Assembly (NCBI GenBank): GCA_934045905.1
Contig: OW203765.1
Location: 23,100,159 to 23,164,158, forward strand
Direction: 5' to 3'
DNA: 64,000 nucleotides
Source of the DNA: Leuctra nigra
Taxonomy: Eukaryota; Arthropoda; Insecta; Plecoptera; Leuctridae
Shown here: positions 12,945 through 24,215 of the stretch, piece after piece
Numbering within the stretch: position 1 is the first letter of the stretch
Layout: each line of letters begins with the position of its first letter
Made by a program: the position numbers and the translations under genes
The notes under the pieces: model-generated
What the model saw: the letters and a program-made list of their open reading frames with translations, nothing else
Database searches by the model: none
Told to the model about the DNA's origin: nothing

Positions 12945-13785
12945 CCGGGTGGCGCAAAAAAATAATCCCCCTGATTGAGAGGTCACTATATCGAAACAAT
13001 TATAGATAGGATTCTGAAATTTGTACACATATTAGAAAACATACCAACATTTAATATGTGCAAGTTTCAAAAACATTACTATTGTAGGAAAAAAGTTACA
13101 GCTGTTCAAATTTGGTTATCAAAAAATTGATTAAACGGAGCTCAAATAGCGCGCATCGAGAAAACTTCCAATGGCCGGGACGCTGTTTCTTCAAAACTAA
13201 GTACGATATCAAGCTGAACATTTGAAATTATATTCAAAATAGATTAAGATCGATTGTGTAAAAATTTCAATCAATTTGAATGAATGGAACGAAAATTATG
13301 GAATCTTGAAGTTGAGCTTGAAAACAGAATAGTGGGAAAAGAATCACATTTATAACGTGTGTAATAAAAGTTAAGAAATAATCTTCATTTTCTGATTTTA
13401 TGCTCAACTTCAAGATTCCATAATTTTCGTTCCATACATTTAAATTGACTGAAATTTTTACACAATCGATCTTAATATATTTTCAATATAATTTGAAATT
13501 TTCAGCTTGATATTCAGCTTGATATCGTACTTAGTTATGAAGAAACAGCGTCCCGGCCATTGGAAGTTTTCTCGATGCGCGCTATTTGAGCTCCGTTTAA
13601 TAAATTTTTTGACAACCAAATTTGAACAGCTGTAACTTTTTTCCTACAATTGTAATGTTTTTGAAACTTTCACATATTAAATTTTGGTATGTTTTCTAAT
13701 ATGTGTACAAATTTCAGAATCCTATCTATAATTGTTTCGTAATAGTGACCTCTCAAACAGGGGGATTTTTTTTTGCGCCACCCGG
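12945..13785. mobile_element. Long foldback (hairpin) MITE, 841 bp, TA target duplication
   Basis: The ends are CCGGGTGGCGCAAAAAAA and its inverse, flanked by TA on both sides (12943-12944, 13786-13787). The two arms, about 370-385 bp each, are near-identical inverted copies apart from small indels, with a loop of about 85 bp (13317-13401). There is no transposase frame. TA flanks fit the Tc1/mariner-like group, but a foldback class of other origin is possible. A transcript across it would form a long double-stranded hairpin. Confidence 0.85.
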
Positions 13786-14041
13786 TATCTGTTATTCAGT
13801 TATACTGTTTTCCCTAAACTGTCCGTTGCTGCGATTTAATTTGTTTGCGTCTTGCTTGAAAACATCAATCCGTGTAATTTCTCGCGTTCTGCTTGACTTC
13901 TAAAGCATCTTATTCCTTGCAATGTAACGTTCAATATTGCGATGAGTTTCATTCACGTCGCCCTGAATCTGTTCAGCCAGTAGGTGATGTTGTCTTGATG
14001 ATTATAATGCCTGCGCTGTATTCTAGATCATTGCGAGATAA

Positions 14042-14472
14042 ACAAGCGGGTCATGGAGGCTGAGATTCAGCTGTGTGACCCGAGATGTCAGAGGAACAGA
14101 GAGGACCATAATGTACATGGAGAGGAGGGGGATCTACATGAAGAGGCTCCAGTTACAAGCGGGTCACGGAGGCTGAGATTCAGCTGTGTGAGCCGAGATG
14201 TCAGAGGAACAGAGAGGACCATAATGTACATGGAGAGAAGGGGGATCTACATGAAGAGGCTCCAGTTACAAGCGGGTCACGGAGGCTGTGTGTGACCCGA
14301 GATGTCAGAGGAACAGAGAGGACCATAATGTACATGGAGAGGAGGGGGATCTACATGAAGAGGCTCCAGTTACAAGCGGGTCATGGAGGCTGAGATTTAA
14401 CTGATGTCAGAGGAAAGAGAGGACCATAATGTACATGGAGAGGAGGGGGGTCTACAGAAAGAGGCTCCAGTT
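14042..14472. repeat. Minisatellite, 4 copies of a 101-113-bp unit
   Basis: Units start ACAAGCGGGTCA at 14042, 14155, 14268 and 14372 (113, 113, 104 and 101 bp) and end GGCTCCAGTT. The first two are almost identical and the last two carry internal deletions. The open frame across it (14053-14295) is a by-product of the repeat. It is flanked by unrelated AT-rich sequence. Confidence 0.9.
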
Positions 14473-16564
14473 ATTAGGGTTTCAACAAGGTTTAAGTTGG
14501 CAGAAGTAATTTAGAAGAAAACAAACGTCATTTGTGTTTACTGGAGGGGCTTTATGAGTATGACAACTTAAAGCGAATACGTGTATTCCCAAGAAATTGG
14601 GTTTAACCTACATACTATTTGCCTTGTCTCGTGGACACATAGGCAATGCCTATATTGGTGTTTATGGAGTTGATGTTCTTAAAGGGGCAGACCATAGAAA
14701 ATCATCGATAATTCTTCCATTCGTTCACTTTTCTTTAAAAGAGATAACTTTATCGAAAAACACTGTAAAATGGATTATGAAATATGATTTTTTTTTCATT
14801 TTAGAACAAAAATTAGTAGATTATGACTTAATTTGTGTAGGTAAATATTCCAGATGAAGATACAGAGTAATTCATTTTTAAATTTTAAATTCGAATAGAG
14901 ATGACCCCACGATAGGTATAACAAATTATTCATTCTTTTTTAAGTACTTACGTGGTTGAATATATATCAGACAACTTTTTTCCGCCTCTTTTCAATTAAT
15001 ACTGATTATAACAAGCGTGGTACATATAAATACCTTGTACTCAGCCAGGTATTTTCATAATAAATTCCAAAACCAGCGGAACAAGTAAAAGAAGATTTTA
15101 CCCAGCGGTGCGTGTAAAAACATACTCGGAGATCCTGGGAAAAAAAGTAGTTCCTCAAGTGCGGATCTGATTTCTTTTAGATACATGCGCGTAGATTATT
15201 TTCTCGACACATGTGGGGCTGTATAATCATACCACATACATCTTACACCTTACGAACCAATTAACATATATAACTAATTAGTACGGGTATTTTATCATTA
15301 GTTCATCAAAATCCCACGCTATAATTAATGAAACCTAACGGGAACCGTGCGAAAAAATGTAGCAGAGCTTTTGCTAGTCAAGTTGTAATTAAAACAAATA
15401 AAAATGTTTTTTTAAGGGAGACAATGGAGTGTATATGAAGCGTGTGAATTGAATTGCGGGCATAAGTAATGGTTTAATGAAGAGAACGGTGAAAAAACTG
15501 AGCTAATATATACTTCTGGTAGCATTTTGATGCAAGCACATTAGCTGGTATGAAAAGAGAGCGGTATACTTTTAGAGATTTCTACTTGTTTTCATGTTAT
15601 GTTTGCCCTGCAGTAATTATAGAGTTAAAGTGCACATTAGGTCGGTAAAGTTGATAGAGAGAGACGAGCGAAAGAATGAAATGGAAGTAAATTCAGTCAG
15701 ACAGCGAAATTTTTAAATTGTCAAATTGATTAACTATGATTCATTTTTTTTGAAGAAATGCGGTTAAATTTCAAATTTGTATGTTCTATAGTTTACACGA
15801 ACTATTTGTATTTTAGAATAAAACTGTGTTTTCTCTATTGGCATCCATTAGTGTGGCACATTTGTTAGTCCACATTTATATTATAAATGAGGCTTATTCT
15901 ATTTATTTTTGTAAAAGAGTGATTCCTATGGAAGTCACATATTTCTACGGAGTCTACGTAACTTTAATACTTTCAACATCACCAAACCAACAGAGAGTTA
16001 TATACTATTCTAAATCGTGCCAACATGATGTCAACATGACATCTCAACATGTCTCAACTGATGATATCGGAGCACCAAAATAAGGCTCTCCATTTTGACT
16101 GTTGTTTGTTACATATTTGTATTGTTTCATAGGTGTATATCTACAAAAAAGGATCCCATTTTTGGGTATATATGAGTTCAAGAGCTTTTATGCTGTAATA
16201 AGTTCACTATGATATCCGGTGAAACAGAATGATCGAACTTTTTAGTGTGTCATGGAACACCTGTATAAGATGTTGTAGTCTATACTGTATCATTCTCTTC
16301 AACAATAAACTTTCTTTTCCCATCCCTGCATCGCAACTCCTCAACTCTGACTCACAACCATCACGACACAACCGTGCGTCATTAAAGCCACGATCAACAA
16401 CAATGTAGAGACCTTGACATTGAAGTGTGATCAACAAAGCAAGGTGTCTAGTAATAGTAAACGTAGACTTGACTGAATGGTGTTTAAACAATAGACAACA
16501 AACGGCATGCAAACGGGAGTCCATTGTTTCGTATGTGAATGAAATTTCATTCATCGTCAGTCTG

Positions 16565-16590
16565 GTGGGAGGGGGAGGAGGGAGGGGGGT
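16565..16590 (+). other. G-quadruplex-type motif
   Basis: Four or more runs of three or more G separated by one to four bases fit the canonical quadruplex pattern, in AT-rich flanks. Other G-rich tracts are 21185-21204 (plus) and a C-rich tract at 61423-61459 (quadruplex on the minus strand). Confidence 0.6.
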
Positions 16591-17452
16591 CTTTATTAAT
16601 CAAATATAATGCTCTTAGATTCGGCAACACGTTTTGTGTCTGTGTATTGTTTATGAAGAAGTTTGATTAAGTGGTTTTTATGTTGGGATCGTCAATGATC
16701 GACAATTTATATGACGGGATTTCGTAGGTATTTTAGTGAACACTTTATGAGTGAAGTTATACAAAGGGGTGGCCTTGCTATTTGTTAGCTTGACTCACTA
16801 CTGCCTACTATACCAGCACGTACGGAAAATCTTACTTGAGTAAGTATAATATCTAATACATCTTATGCTATCTGTACAAGGAGAAAGGGGAATGGAAACC
16901 ACACGAAAGGTTCCATATCTTCGGATGCTTTATGTTATCAAAAGTTAAGCTTAAAGCAATGTAAAACCGATTGGTTTAGCTTTTTGACTACGAAAAGTTA
17001 TGAAAACGTAGGTATACCTTTCCAAAGAATTAAGCATTTTATGTGGTCCAATTAACTCTGGTAAAATCTAAAGAAAAATTTCATCCAATTTCATTTCATT
17101 CCTCTCATTTAGATAAAAACAATTTAAAAGCAAATCTATCATAGAAATTTCGGTCTACCAAAATTTAAAGTATCATCACTCATCAGTTTGTGAAAGTTAG
17201 TAAAGCGCTTTTAGTACCATCTTGTAGTCAGAAATACTCAAATAGCTATGGAAATAATACCTGAAATTAGATAATATATCAATCAAACCCAAATTATCTA
17301 GCCAATCTAGTTCATAAGTCAATATAAACTGATTATTATGCAAACACAATACATCAGCTTGTTTTCCTTGTAGTTTGCATGTTTGTAATCGGCAGTTCTC
17401 TAGAGCTTGTGAAAGAGTTCGTCGACGATCGAGGTGCCGTGTTCCGACGGCG

Positions 17453-17479
17453 GCCGCCATCTTGTGTTGAAGTCACGTG
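17453..17479 (-). promoter_or_regulatory. YY1-type site beside a CACGTG E-box
   Basis: Minus-strand CAAGATGGCGGC (17464-17453) follows GTCACGTGAC (E-box 17474-17479). A YY1 site overlapping ATGGCGGC is a common arrangement at transcription and translation starts. The minus frame from the ATG (MAAAVGTRHLDRRRTL…, 17460) has no recognisable domain and soon becomes AT-rich. Confidence 0.3.
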
Positions 17480-18388
17480 ACCTAACGGTCGAAAGTTGGA
17501 ACGTGCCGCGGTATAGCTCGTCAACTCAGACACCAGCTCGTTAGTGTATAGCACGACAATAAAGATGCCGGCACGGATGATAGAGAAATCAAACTGTTTT
17601 TTTATATTACTGCAATAATGACGGAGGATTTTTTTTTAGAATCTGATTGTTAATCCTGATATGGAGATCCGATATTAATTTTTTCAATTTGAATGAGCTA
17701 TTTCGAAGCGTGACATTATTGCAAATTATAACAGGTATTTATTATAATTGTTTAAATATAAAGTATATTCAATAACATGCTTACTGTTTTGTATGAACTA
17801 TTTCATTATAGTTATTTCATGGAAAAACAAAATTTTGCGTGTAAAACGTAAAAAGAAAACGTGCAAAAAATGTGTAAATTCTCGATATCATCAGTAATTG
17901 AATGGTAGAGCCAATTAAAAAAAACTTGACTACAGAAGACTTCAAAATCTCGGCTGGCTTTCCTATAATTCCCTTCTATTCATGAAATGTGGATCCTCAT
18001 TCATTTCCACTTGGATGTCAAAAATATTTCTTGTGGATCAGCTGCCTTTAACTTTTAACTTGATTCTGATGTTGCACCTTTTTAAATATTATAATTTACA
18101 ACTTATCCAGAGGAAATTTTGTAAGATTCAGCTGAATTATATTTATTCAGCATTAATTGTAGTAGAAGTGACTACAACATGTTCAAGAAAATTTCTATTA
18201 AAACGAACAAAAAAAACTCATCAATCTGCATATTTCCACGTTATCTCCCCATCTCCCCGATCCCACATTCTCAATCACTGAAAACCCATCCCGTCATTTT
18301 CCTCGAAGCTCACACTTTTCCCCTGACTTAAGCACAAGGTGCAGCCCGCTCGTGCTTCGACATCAAGCGACGCACGACCCAACCACGC

Positions 18389-18473
18389 ATGCGCGACGAC
18401 GGAAGTCAAAGAAGGGGAAAAGAAGACGACACGACGCGAATGACAATCATGGCTGAAATGAGTCAAAAGTATT
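18389..18473 (+). promoter_or_regulatory. NRF1 plus ETS-like islet before a Kozak-like ATG
   Basis: GCATGCGCG at about 18387-18395 is followed by GACGGAAGTC (ETS core) and then by CAATCATGGCTGAAATGAG, a good start context. The frame from this ATG reads MAEMSQKYSKCPLHGVNANG and ends about 40 codons later with a few Cys and His residues. No homologue is recognised and no clear donor was seen. Confidence 0.2.
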
Positions 18474-19486
18474 CTAAGTGTCCTCTGCATGGTGTGAATG
18501 CAAATGGGTTTACAGTCATAATGTGTGTGTGTTGTCATCGGTTTGTTACATTCTATTGTCTTGGCGAGCGGTTTGAAAACATCTAATAGATAGCCGATGA
18601 GATTTGTGCACGAAGCTTTGGACACATTTTGTCATAGATATTTTTTTTTTATGGACGACCAAATGTCTGTCATGAATAATGAGCGATGATATTCTTTATG
18701 TATATTATTTTTTAATGATTCAGCATGATTCGAGGGGTTATTGCAGCAGGCTTCATATAACCAATGTTGAGAGATTTGAAATAAGAACTTATATTGGTTG
18801 TTGGGATTAGAGACTTCATGTCTCGAACCTGGGACCTCCAGACAGTAAATCACAGTCCCCAGTTTTGAGAAATTTGTTGGTAAAGAAGTGTATATTTTAA
18901 TTTTGAAAAGCATTGTTAAATGCACAGTGTGACTTGCGTACAAAGCAAAGTACAGTGTACCTGAAGTTCAAATAATTGAGAAAATTGTAAGTACAAATTC
19001 AAAAATCATAATTAAGAGAACGTAGGTATATTTATTTAAATTCTACTTCATCGTATTCAGAAAGCTTTGTTGCAACAGTCCTCATTGTTTCAAAAGTTCT
19101 TTCAACACTGGACACAGCCTTCTGGAAGTCCTATAGAGGTACATTCAGCTGTCTACTTACAAAATAACAATACAAATATAATATCTAGATTTAGTTTTTA
19201 AAACGGTCAGTTGGTTCATGAACAACAGATTAATATCAGCACGAATTCAGTTCTTTCATCGTATGATTTCGATCGATATGATGACTGTCAAGAGATAAGA
19301 TTTCCAATCATGCACTAATTGATTGGGCTATTAATTGATTGTTGCGATCGAGATTGAAACTTTCGTTATTTGTGTCGGTGTTGACATTAAATGATTTGCC
19401 TTTTCAAAACGTGTCAAATGAGTCATACATTAGCATACATTAGGTTTTCGCCAATCACGAATATATATTTTTAATTTCTAATACTA

Positions 19487-19585
19487 GGGGCCCTATTCTG
19501 TAACTTTAAATTCCCACTTTTGCTGGAATCCGATGAATCGGATTCTAGCAGAATCTGACATTTTAAAGTTATAGAATATGGCCCC
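19487..19585. mobile_element. Tiny palindromic MITE (about 100 bp)
   Basis: GGGGCCCTATTCTGTAACTT at the left and GTTATAGAATATGGCCCC at the right form inverted ends; the core has CCGATGAATCGG. A diverged relative sits at about 32744-32866 (GGGTCCTATTCTATAACTTT … AAGTTATGGAATCTC). Confidence 0.55.
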
Positions 19586-21149
19586 AGATAGCATTCGTGA
19601 ATAATGTATGCTAAATGATCTCACTACATTTTACATGTATAAAAAATTATACTAAAATATTACATTGAAAACTTGAGAAAACAAGAACTGCAAAAAAAAT
19701 ACGAAATGTTTCGTTCTATGTGTCATTTTCCAATATTTTTCTTTAGACTTATTCTGTTATGTTAATCGTGGAAAAGCAATAGTAATGTAGATCAAGCCTT
19801 TATGTTAACTTTACAAATATACATTCTTCATTTATGTTGTTGTTTACACTCTTATTCCTCCATTTATGTCACATAATTATTATTTTCACACGTTTTGTCA
19901 TGTTTCTACGTTTTATATCTAATCTTTAGACTTGCTTCAAAACAGTTCGGTGTAATTCAGTCTTCAACATTATAACGTGTGTGATGTAATTATACAAAAA
20001 TAATCAAGACTAAAAGAATCAGCGAAACAAAACCACAATTTCGCGTGGGATTAAACTAAATTAAATCTCCGCCAATCAGCATGCATTTAGGACAATGTGA
20101 TCGCAACTTTCCATAGAACAGATTTAGCAAGTATGTCAAATAACATGTTAATATACGCAAGACCGTAATTACATGATTAAATATTATAATCACTGTGACG
20201 AGGACTCAGGGACCCGCGATCGTGCGTGTAATGCGGTGCGTCGATCGGATGTGTCGGCTGTTGAGCTGCGGTGATTTCGATGCGCGAGTAGGCGAGGAAG
20301 TCAAGGGAAGAACGCAGGGGTTTGATAAGTTTAGAGATCAAAACAGAGATGAAATACAAAATGTGTTGAGATGTTGAAGTCGAAACAATGTATCTTCTAC
20401 TGTATCAAAACTCCATGGACAAAATACGGTTTGTATTGATCAAAAGCACACATTTTTCTTTGAAAATAAAACTAAGTTCAAAGTAAAGGTCCTAGAATAA
20501 AATAATATTCCGGCCAATCTATCTTCAAATCTAGACAAAATCTACATAAATTAGCTCCGTTTCTTGGCATATCGTAAGATTCAAAAGTTTTTAAGTAGTC
20601 GAAAGTTCATATTTCTAGTTTAAGTTGTATACAATTGGAATTACGTTATGGCTTCTGAGTGAGCTTTTGACAAAACATGAACCGAAATAATTCACACATT
20701 GGGTACTTTTATGTGGAATCTCCTTTCTCTCAAGGTACCTACAGAAAGGTAGTCATCAAATTAATTTCGAAACATTTTCGGATTTACCATATTAATATCA
20801 GGGTTAAAATATTGAGGGATTTACCAAATAAATTTAGGATTCGTTGATTTATTAAATTATAATCTCACCTTTCTATTAATCTTCTCTTTCAAATTCGATG
20901 CTAGTTGTCCAAAATCGTAATGTGCTTAATTTAACAAGACAGATTAGACCATTTGTGTAATTACTTTGATGCTAAGGTGATTTAGCCTATTGTCTAACCG
21001 ATTAAATGATTAGTAACTTGTTCCTCTAATGAACGCCTCTGTTCTAAATTAGCCGCCTGAAAACAGAACAGCTCTAACTTGTCGTGTTTCGGAAACTGTA
21101 CATTTGTCGCGGCCGCGTTCTGCCCACTGAGCCGCCGACGCCGTCTGAC

Positions 21150-21183
21150 CACGTGGGCAGGTCACGTGCCCGTGTGTCACGTG
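21150..21183. promoter_or_regulatory. Triple CACGTG E-box array
   Basis: CACGTG occurs at 21150-21155, 21163-21168 and 21178-21183, spacing 13 and 15 bp, inside a GC-rich islet (21100-21215) that also has a NotI-like GCGGCCGC and a G-rich tract. CACGTG is bound by bHLH families such as Clock/Cycle, Max/Mnt and USF. Three perfect copies in 34 bp of AT-rich genome are unlikely by chance. Confidence 0.5.
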
Positions 21184-21473
21184 TCGGGGGGGGAGGAGGG
21201 GGGCGTGACACCTCGATTTGTGTGCACTTTACCGAGACTTCCAGTTGACAAGTCGCATCACATTTAATAGCGCAGCACGGGACGTCGTGGAGAAGAACGA
21301 AATACGATTTATTTGTTTCTAACTCGACCACGAAAAAAATAAACCTCTACATGAAATGGGTCCATATCTTGAATTATTTTTAATTATGTGCAGCTTTTAA
21401 TTAAGTGAACATAAATGCGGCACCTCTTTCTGTATGTTAGTTTGTATATTCCTTTTTGTTTGTTTCCCATGTT

Positions 21474-21685
21474 CATCCAATCGATATGAAATTTTGCACA
21501 CACATTAATATCATAAGAGCGATCCAGGTCAGTTTTTGAACGAAATACTGTGATTGGTTGAACATGAGTTGAACCGTTTGAGCGATCAACTCAAAATTGT
21601 GAATATTGCAACGTAGATTTTTATGTGTTTTTGACAATATTCAGACAAATCTGCCAAGAACTTCAAAGAGTTATTGACATTTTAC
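21474..21685 (-). repeat. Dispersed transposon-derived repeat (TGTCAATAACTCTT family)
   Basis: On the minus strand it reads AAATGTCAATAACTCTTTGA, then AGATTTGTCTGAATATT, and ends in AAATTTCATATCGATTGGAT. Related copies lie at 41930-42260, 48830-49090 and 51195-51450 on the plus strand. Two of these also share ATGCGAATTAATAT and AGTTGCTGCT upstream. Likely fragments of a non-autonomous DNA transposon. Confidence 0.45.
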
Positions 21686-22633
21686 AGACGGCTTGAAATA
21701 TTTGGCAAAAGTATTCAAATACATTTCAAAGAGATTCTTCTTCTTTTATACATTTTATTGGATCGAATTCCAAGATCATTTATAGAGCAGCAACTTTCAC
21801 ACGTTCAATTCAAAGGCTCGCTTAGCAACGCTACACAAAGCGTTTTCCTAGTCTACGATAAAAAGATTCCGTTTCTCTTGGTACCTATTTATTCCTCAAA
21901 AGCTTTAAGTTGTCGAAAGTCCACTTGGAAGTAAAGACTCAAGCTTTCAAGGTAACCATTTCAAAACGAACTTTTCTCAACTTAAACGCGGTTAAAACTA
22001 ATAAATATCCCTAATTTAGGTAAATTATTCCTCCTCTCGTTGTATAAAGTACTTGATTATTTTACTGAAATTACTTGATGGTCGATTTTATTTTCCCCGT
22101 GTTTTATAGTATTGACGCTCTCGCGTACTAACAAGATATTAATAATAATGGCTGCTTCGACTTCGAATGATAATTACTATGAGGCTCATTGCAGTAAATT
22201 ACCTATACATAAAAGGGTAATTTAAGGATGTTTTATAGCTTTTTTATACCTACACAAGGTCGGAAAACCACAGTATACTATAAGTAATGGCAATTTATGA
22301 TTCTTCAGCACACGATATCCAAGCATTCCACGTGTTTGTGATGTCTTCACATGAAGATGGCGGAGTGTCGTTTAGCAGATGCCCTTTTCAGGGCCAACAT
22401 GTCAAACAAACCTTGGAGCAAGTACAAAGTACCTTCAACTGCAGCTTCCAAACGATCAGTCTACTCATCATGTCAGTTTAGTAATTCCATTATTTCTTAG
22501 TGAGGTCGTTTTTGAGATCGTTATGTCAGTATTATAGCCTGAATCGATTAAATTCAGAAAATTATGGAATTGGAAAGTAAGCTTTCAAAAGTATATCTTT
22601 TAGTAAACCTGAGGGCCAATTTTTGAGCTTTCA

Positions 22634-22747
22634 CGTTTTGAAACCGTCATTGTTAAAAACTTTAAAAAGTTGACAAGGCATTTGCCTTCAACTTTTTAAG
22701 GTTTTACTAAGGTTTTACTCAATGAAAACGTAAACGGTTTCAAAACG
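22634..22747. repeat. 114-nt imperfect hairpin
   Basis: CGTTTTGAAACCGT (22634-22647) pairs with ACGGTTTCAAAACG (22734-22747). The inner arms CTTTAAAAAGTTGA and TCAACTTTTTAAGG also pair around a small AAGGCATTTGCCTT tip. A related tip (TTGACAAGGTGTTTGCCTTG) is near 36837. It is more likely a MITE than a microRNA precursor. Confidence 0.5.
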
Positions 22748-23064
22748 ACCTTCTGAATAGTTGAGCTTGTAAGTTGGCTATCGACAAATTAAAATCTGTG
22801 AAAAACGTTCAAAACCCCCAATTATTGAGCATTTTTAAAGTACATTTTGATTCCCCTTCTCTTGTACAACTGTTCGTCAACAACCATTATATTATTTCCC
22901 TTGTGTCTATTTGCCCAAACTATTGTTTGTCCCAGATGTATTGACGATCAACAAAAGAGTAATGCCATTATCAATTGGGTGGTCATTTAGTTGAACCAGA
23001 GCAAGCAGAATGTTTCTGTTTCCACCGCACACCGCTGATGTTTCTGTCTGCTGATGATTGAATC

Positions 23065-23080
23065 ACGTCACGTGACCGTG
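23065..23080. promoter_or_regulatory. Single CACGTG E-box in a GC-rich islet
   Basis: The sequence ATCACGTCACGTGACCGTG lies in a moderately GC-rich stretch with several CGTT/AACG words (23060-23130). It is similar to the E-box contexts at 17.5 and 21.2 kb. Confidence 0.2.
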
Positions 23081-23329
23081 GCTAATGAATAACGACCGTT
23101 GCTGTTGTCACTGTCGGTCGTAATGTCGAGGATGGCGCGTCAAATCAAATCGTCAAGTCAAGGCAATTTCCTTCCATTTCTCTCTCATCGCACAGCACGT
23201 GGCCAAGTCCGCTGCTAAATTCACAATTTTAAATGGGAATGCAACGCTTTAAAAAAAAATAACAGCTTTGAGCACACAACCGTTATATTTTTATTTTATT
23301 GTTCTAGAAAATAGACAATTTTGATTTTT

Positions 23330-24048
23330 TTCTTACACTTTGGAAATACCTCTGTCAATGTCTGTCCCATATTTCTAAGTTTGTAAATAATTCTGTCATT
23401 TGTTTTTACTTCTCAAATATACTACTTCTGTAGCGTTTCTCTACTTATAATACGTCTGTCCCATAGGATCTCTACTTCACACTATAATTGCCTCTGTCAT
23501 TGTCTCTACTTCTCAGTAAATTTGTGTATTTTCTCTACTTTTTCTGTCCCATATCTAAGTAAATGCGTCCGTCAATACTGTCTCTACTTCTAAGTAAATA
23601 TATCTTTCCCATAAATATACCCTATAGAGGACAGAGCTATTCTAATATTCTCCCTCTGTCCCATATATCTACTCTTAGAATATGTCCCATCACCATGTGC
23701 TTTAGTAAGTGTTTTGTAAAGTAATCCTACTTCTCACTATAAGTACTCTGTCCCATGTCTACTTCTCACTATAAGTTCTCTGTCCCATGTCTACTTCTCA
23801 CTATAAGTACTCTGTCCCATGTCTGCTTCTCACTATAAGTACTCTGTCCCATGTCTACTTCTCACTATAAGTTCTCTGTCCCATGTCTACTTCTCACTAT
23901 AAGTACTCTGTCCCATGTCTCTACTTCTCACTACAAGTACTCTGTCCCATGTCTGCTTCTCACTACAAGTACTCTGTCCCATGTCTGCTTCTCACTACAA
24001 GTACTCTGTCCCATGTCTGCTTCTCACTACAAGTACTCTGTCCCTGCT
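23330..24048. repeat. 32-bp minisatellite with a decayed left half
   Basis: About ten near-identical 32-bp units (CTACTTCTCACTATAAGT then ACTCTGTCCCATGT) run from 23727 to 24048, with A/G variants and one CT insertion near 23917. From 23330 to 23726 the same words (CTGTCCCATA, CTACTTCTCA) persist in decayed form, so the array is old on the left and homogenised on the right. Confidence 0.9.
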
Positions 24049-24139
24049 TCAGTTAGCTTGTTGTAAAGTAGGGCAGCGGCTGAAGGCTGAAGGGCTGTGT
24101 CACTGCGAGGTGAAGAGGTCTGACGAGTGACGTCACAGA

Positions 24140-24215
24140 GAATGACGGGTACAGGTCCTAGGCGTCACACCACGGGGGGCCCGAGTTCGAGCCCCACCCG
24201 GCCCCCCGTCACAAA
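24140..24215 (+). repeat. tRNA-like or SINE fragment in a GC-rich stretch
   Basis: GGGGGGCCCGAGTTCGAGCC resembles a T arm, followed by CCACCCGGCCCCCCGTCAC, which is inverse to the upstream GACGGGT. A CRE (TGACGTCA, 24128-24135) lies just upstream. A full cloverleaf could not be drawn. Confidence 0.25.

Noticed and set aside
14053..14295. 80-residue plus-strand protein
   Set aside because: The frame is only a read-through of the 113-bp minisatellite unit.
17197..17460. Minus-strand protein beginning MAAAVGTRHL
   Set aside because: Good start context overlapping a YY1-type site, but no domain, and the frame soon enters AT-rich sequence with no clear donor.
23851..24130. Repeat proteins of about 71 residues
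   Set aside because: Translation of the 32-bp minisatellite; no start context or splice support.
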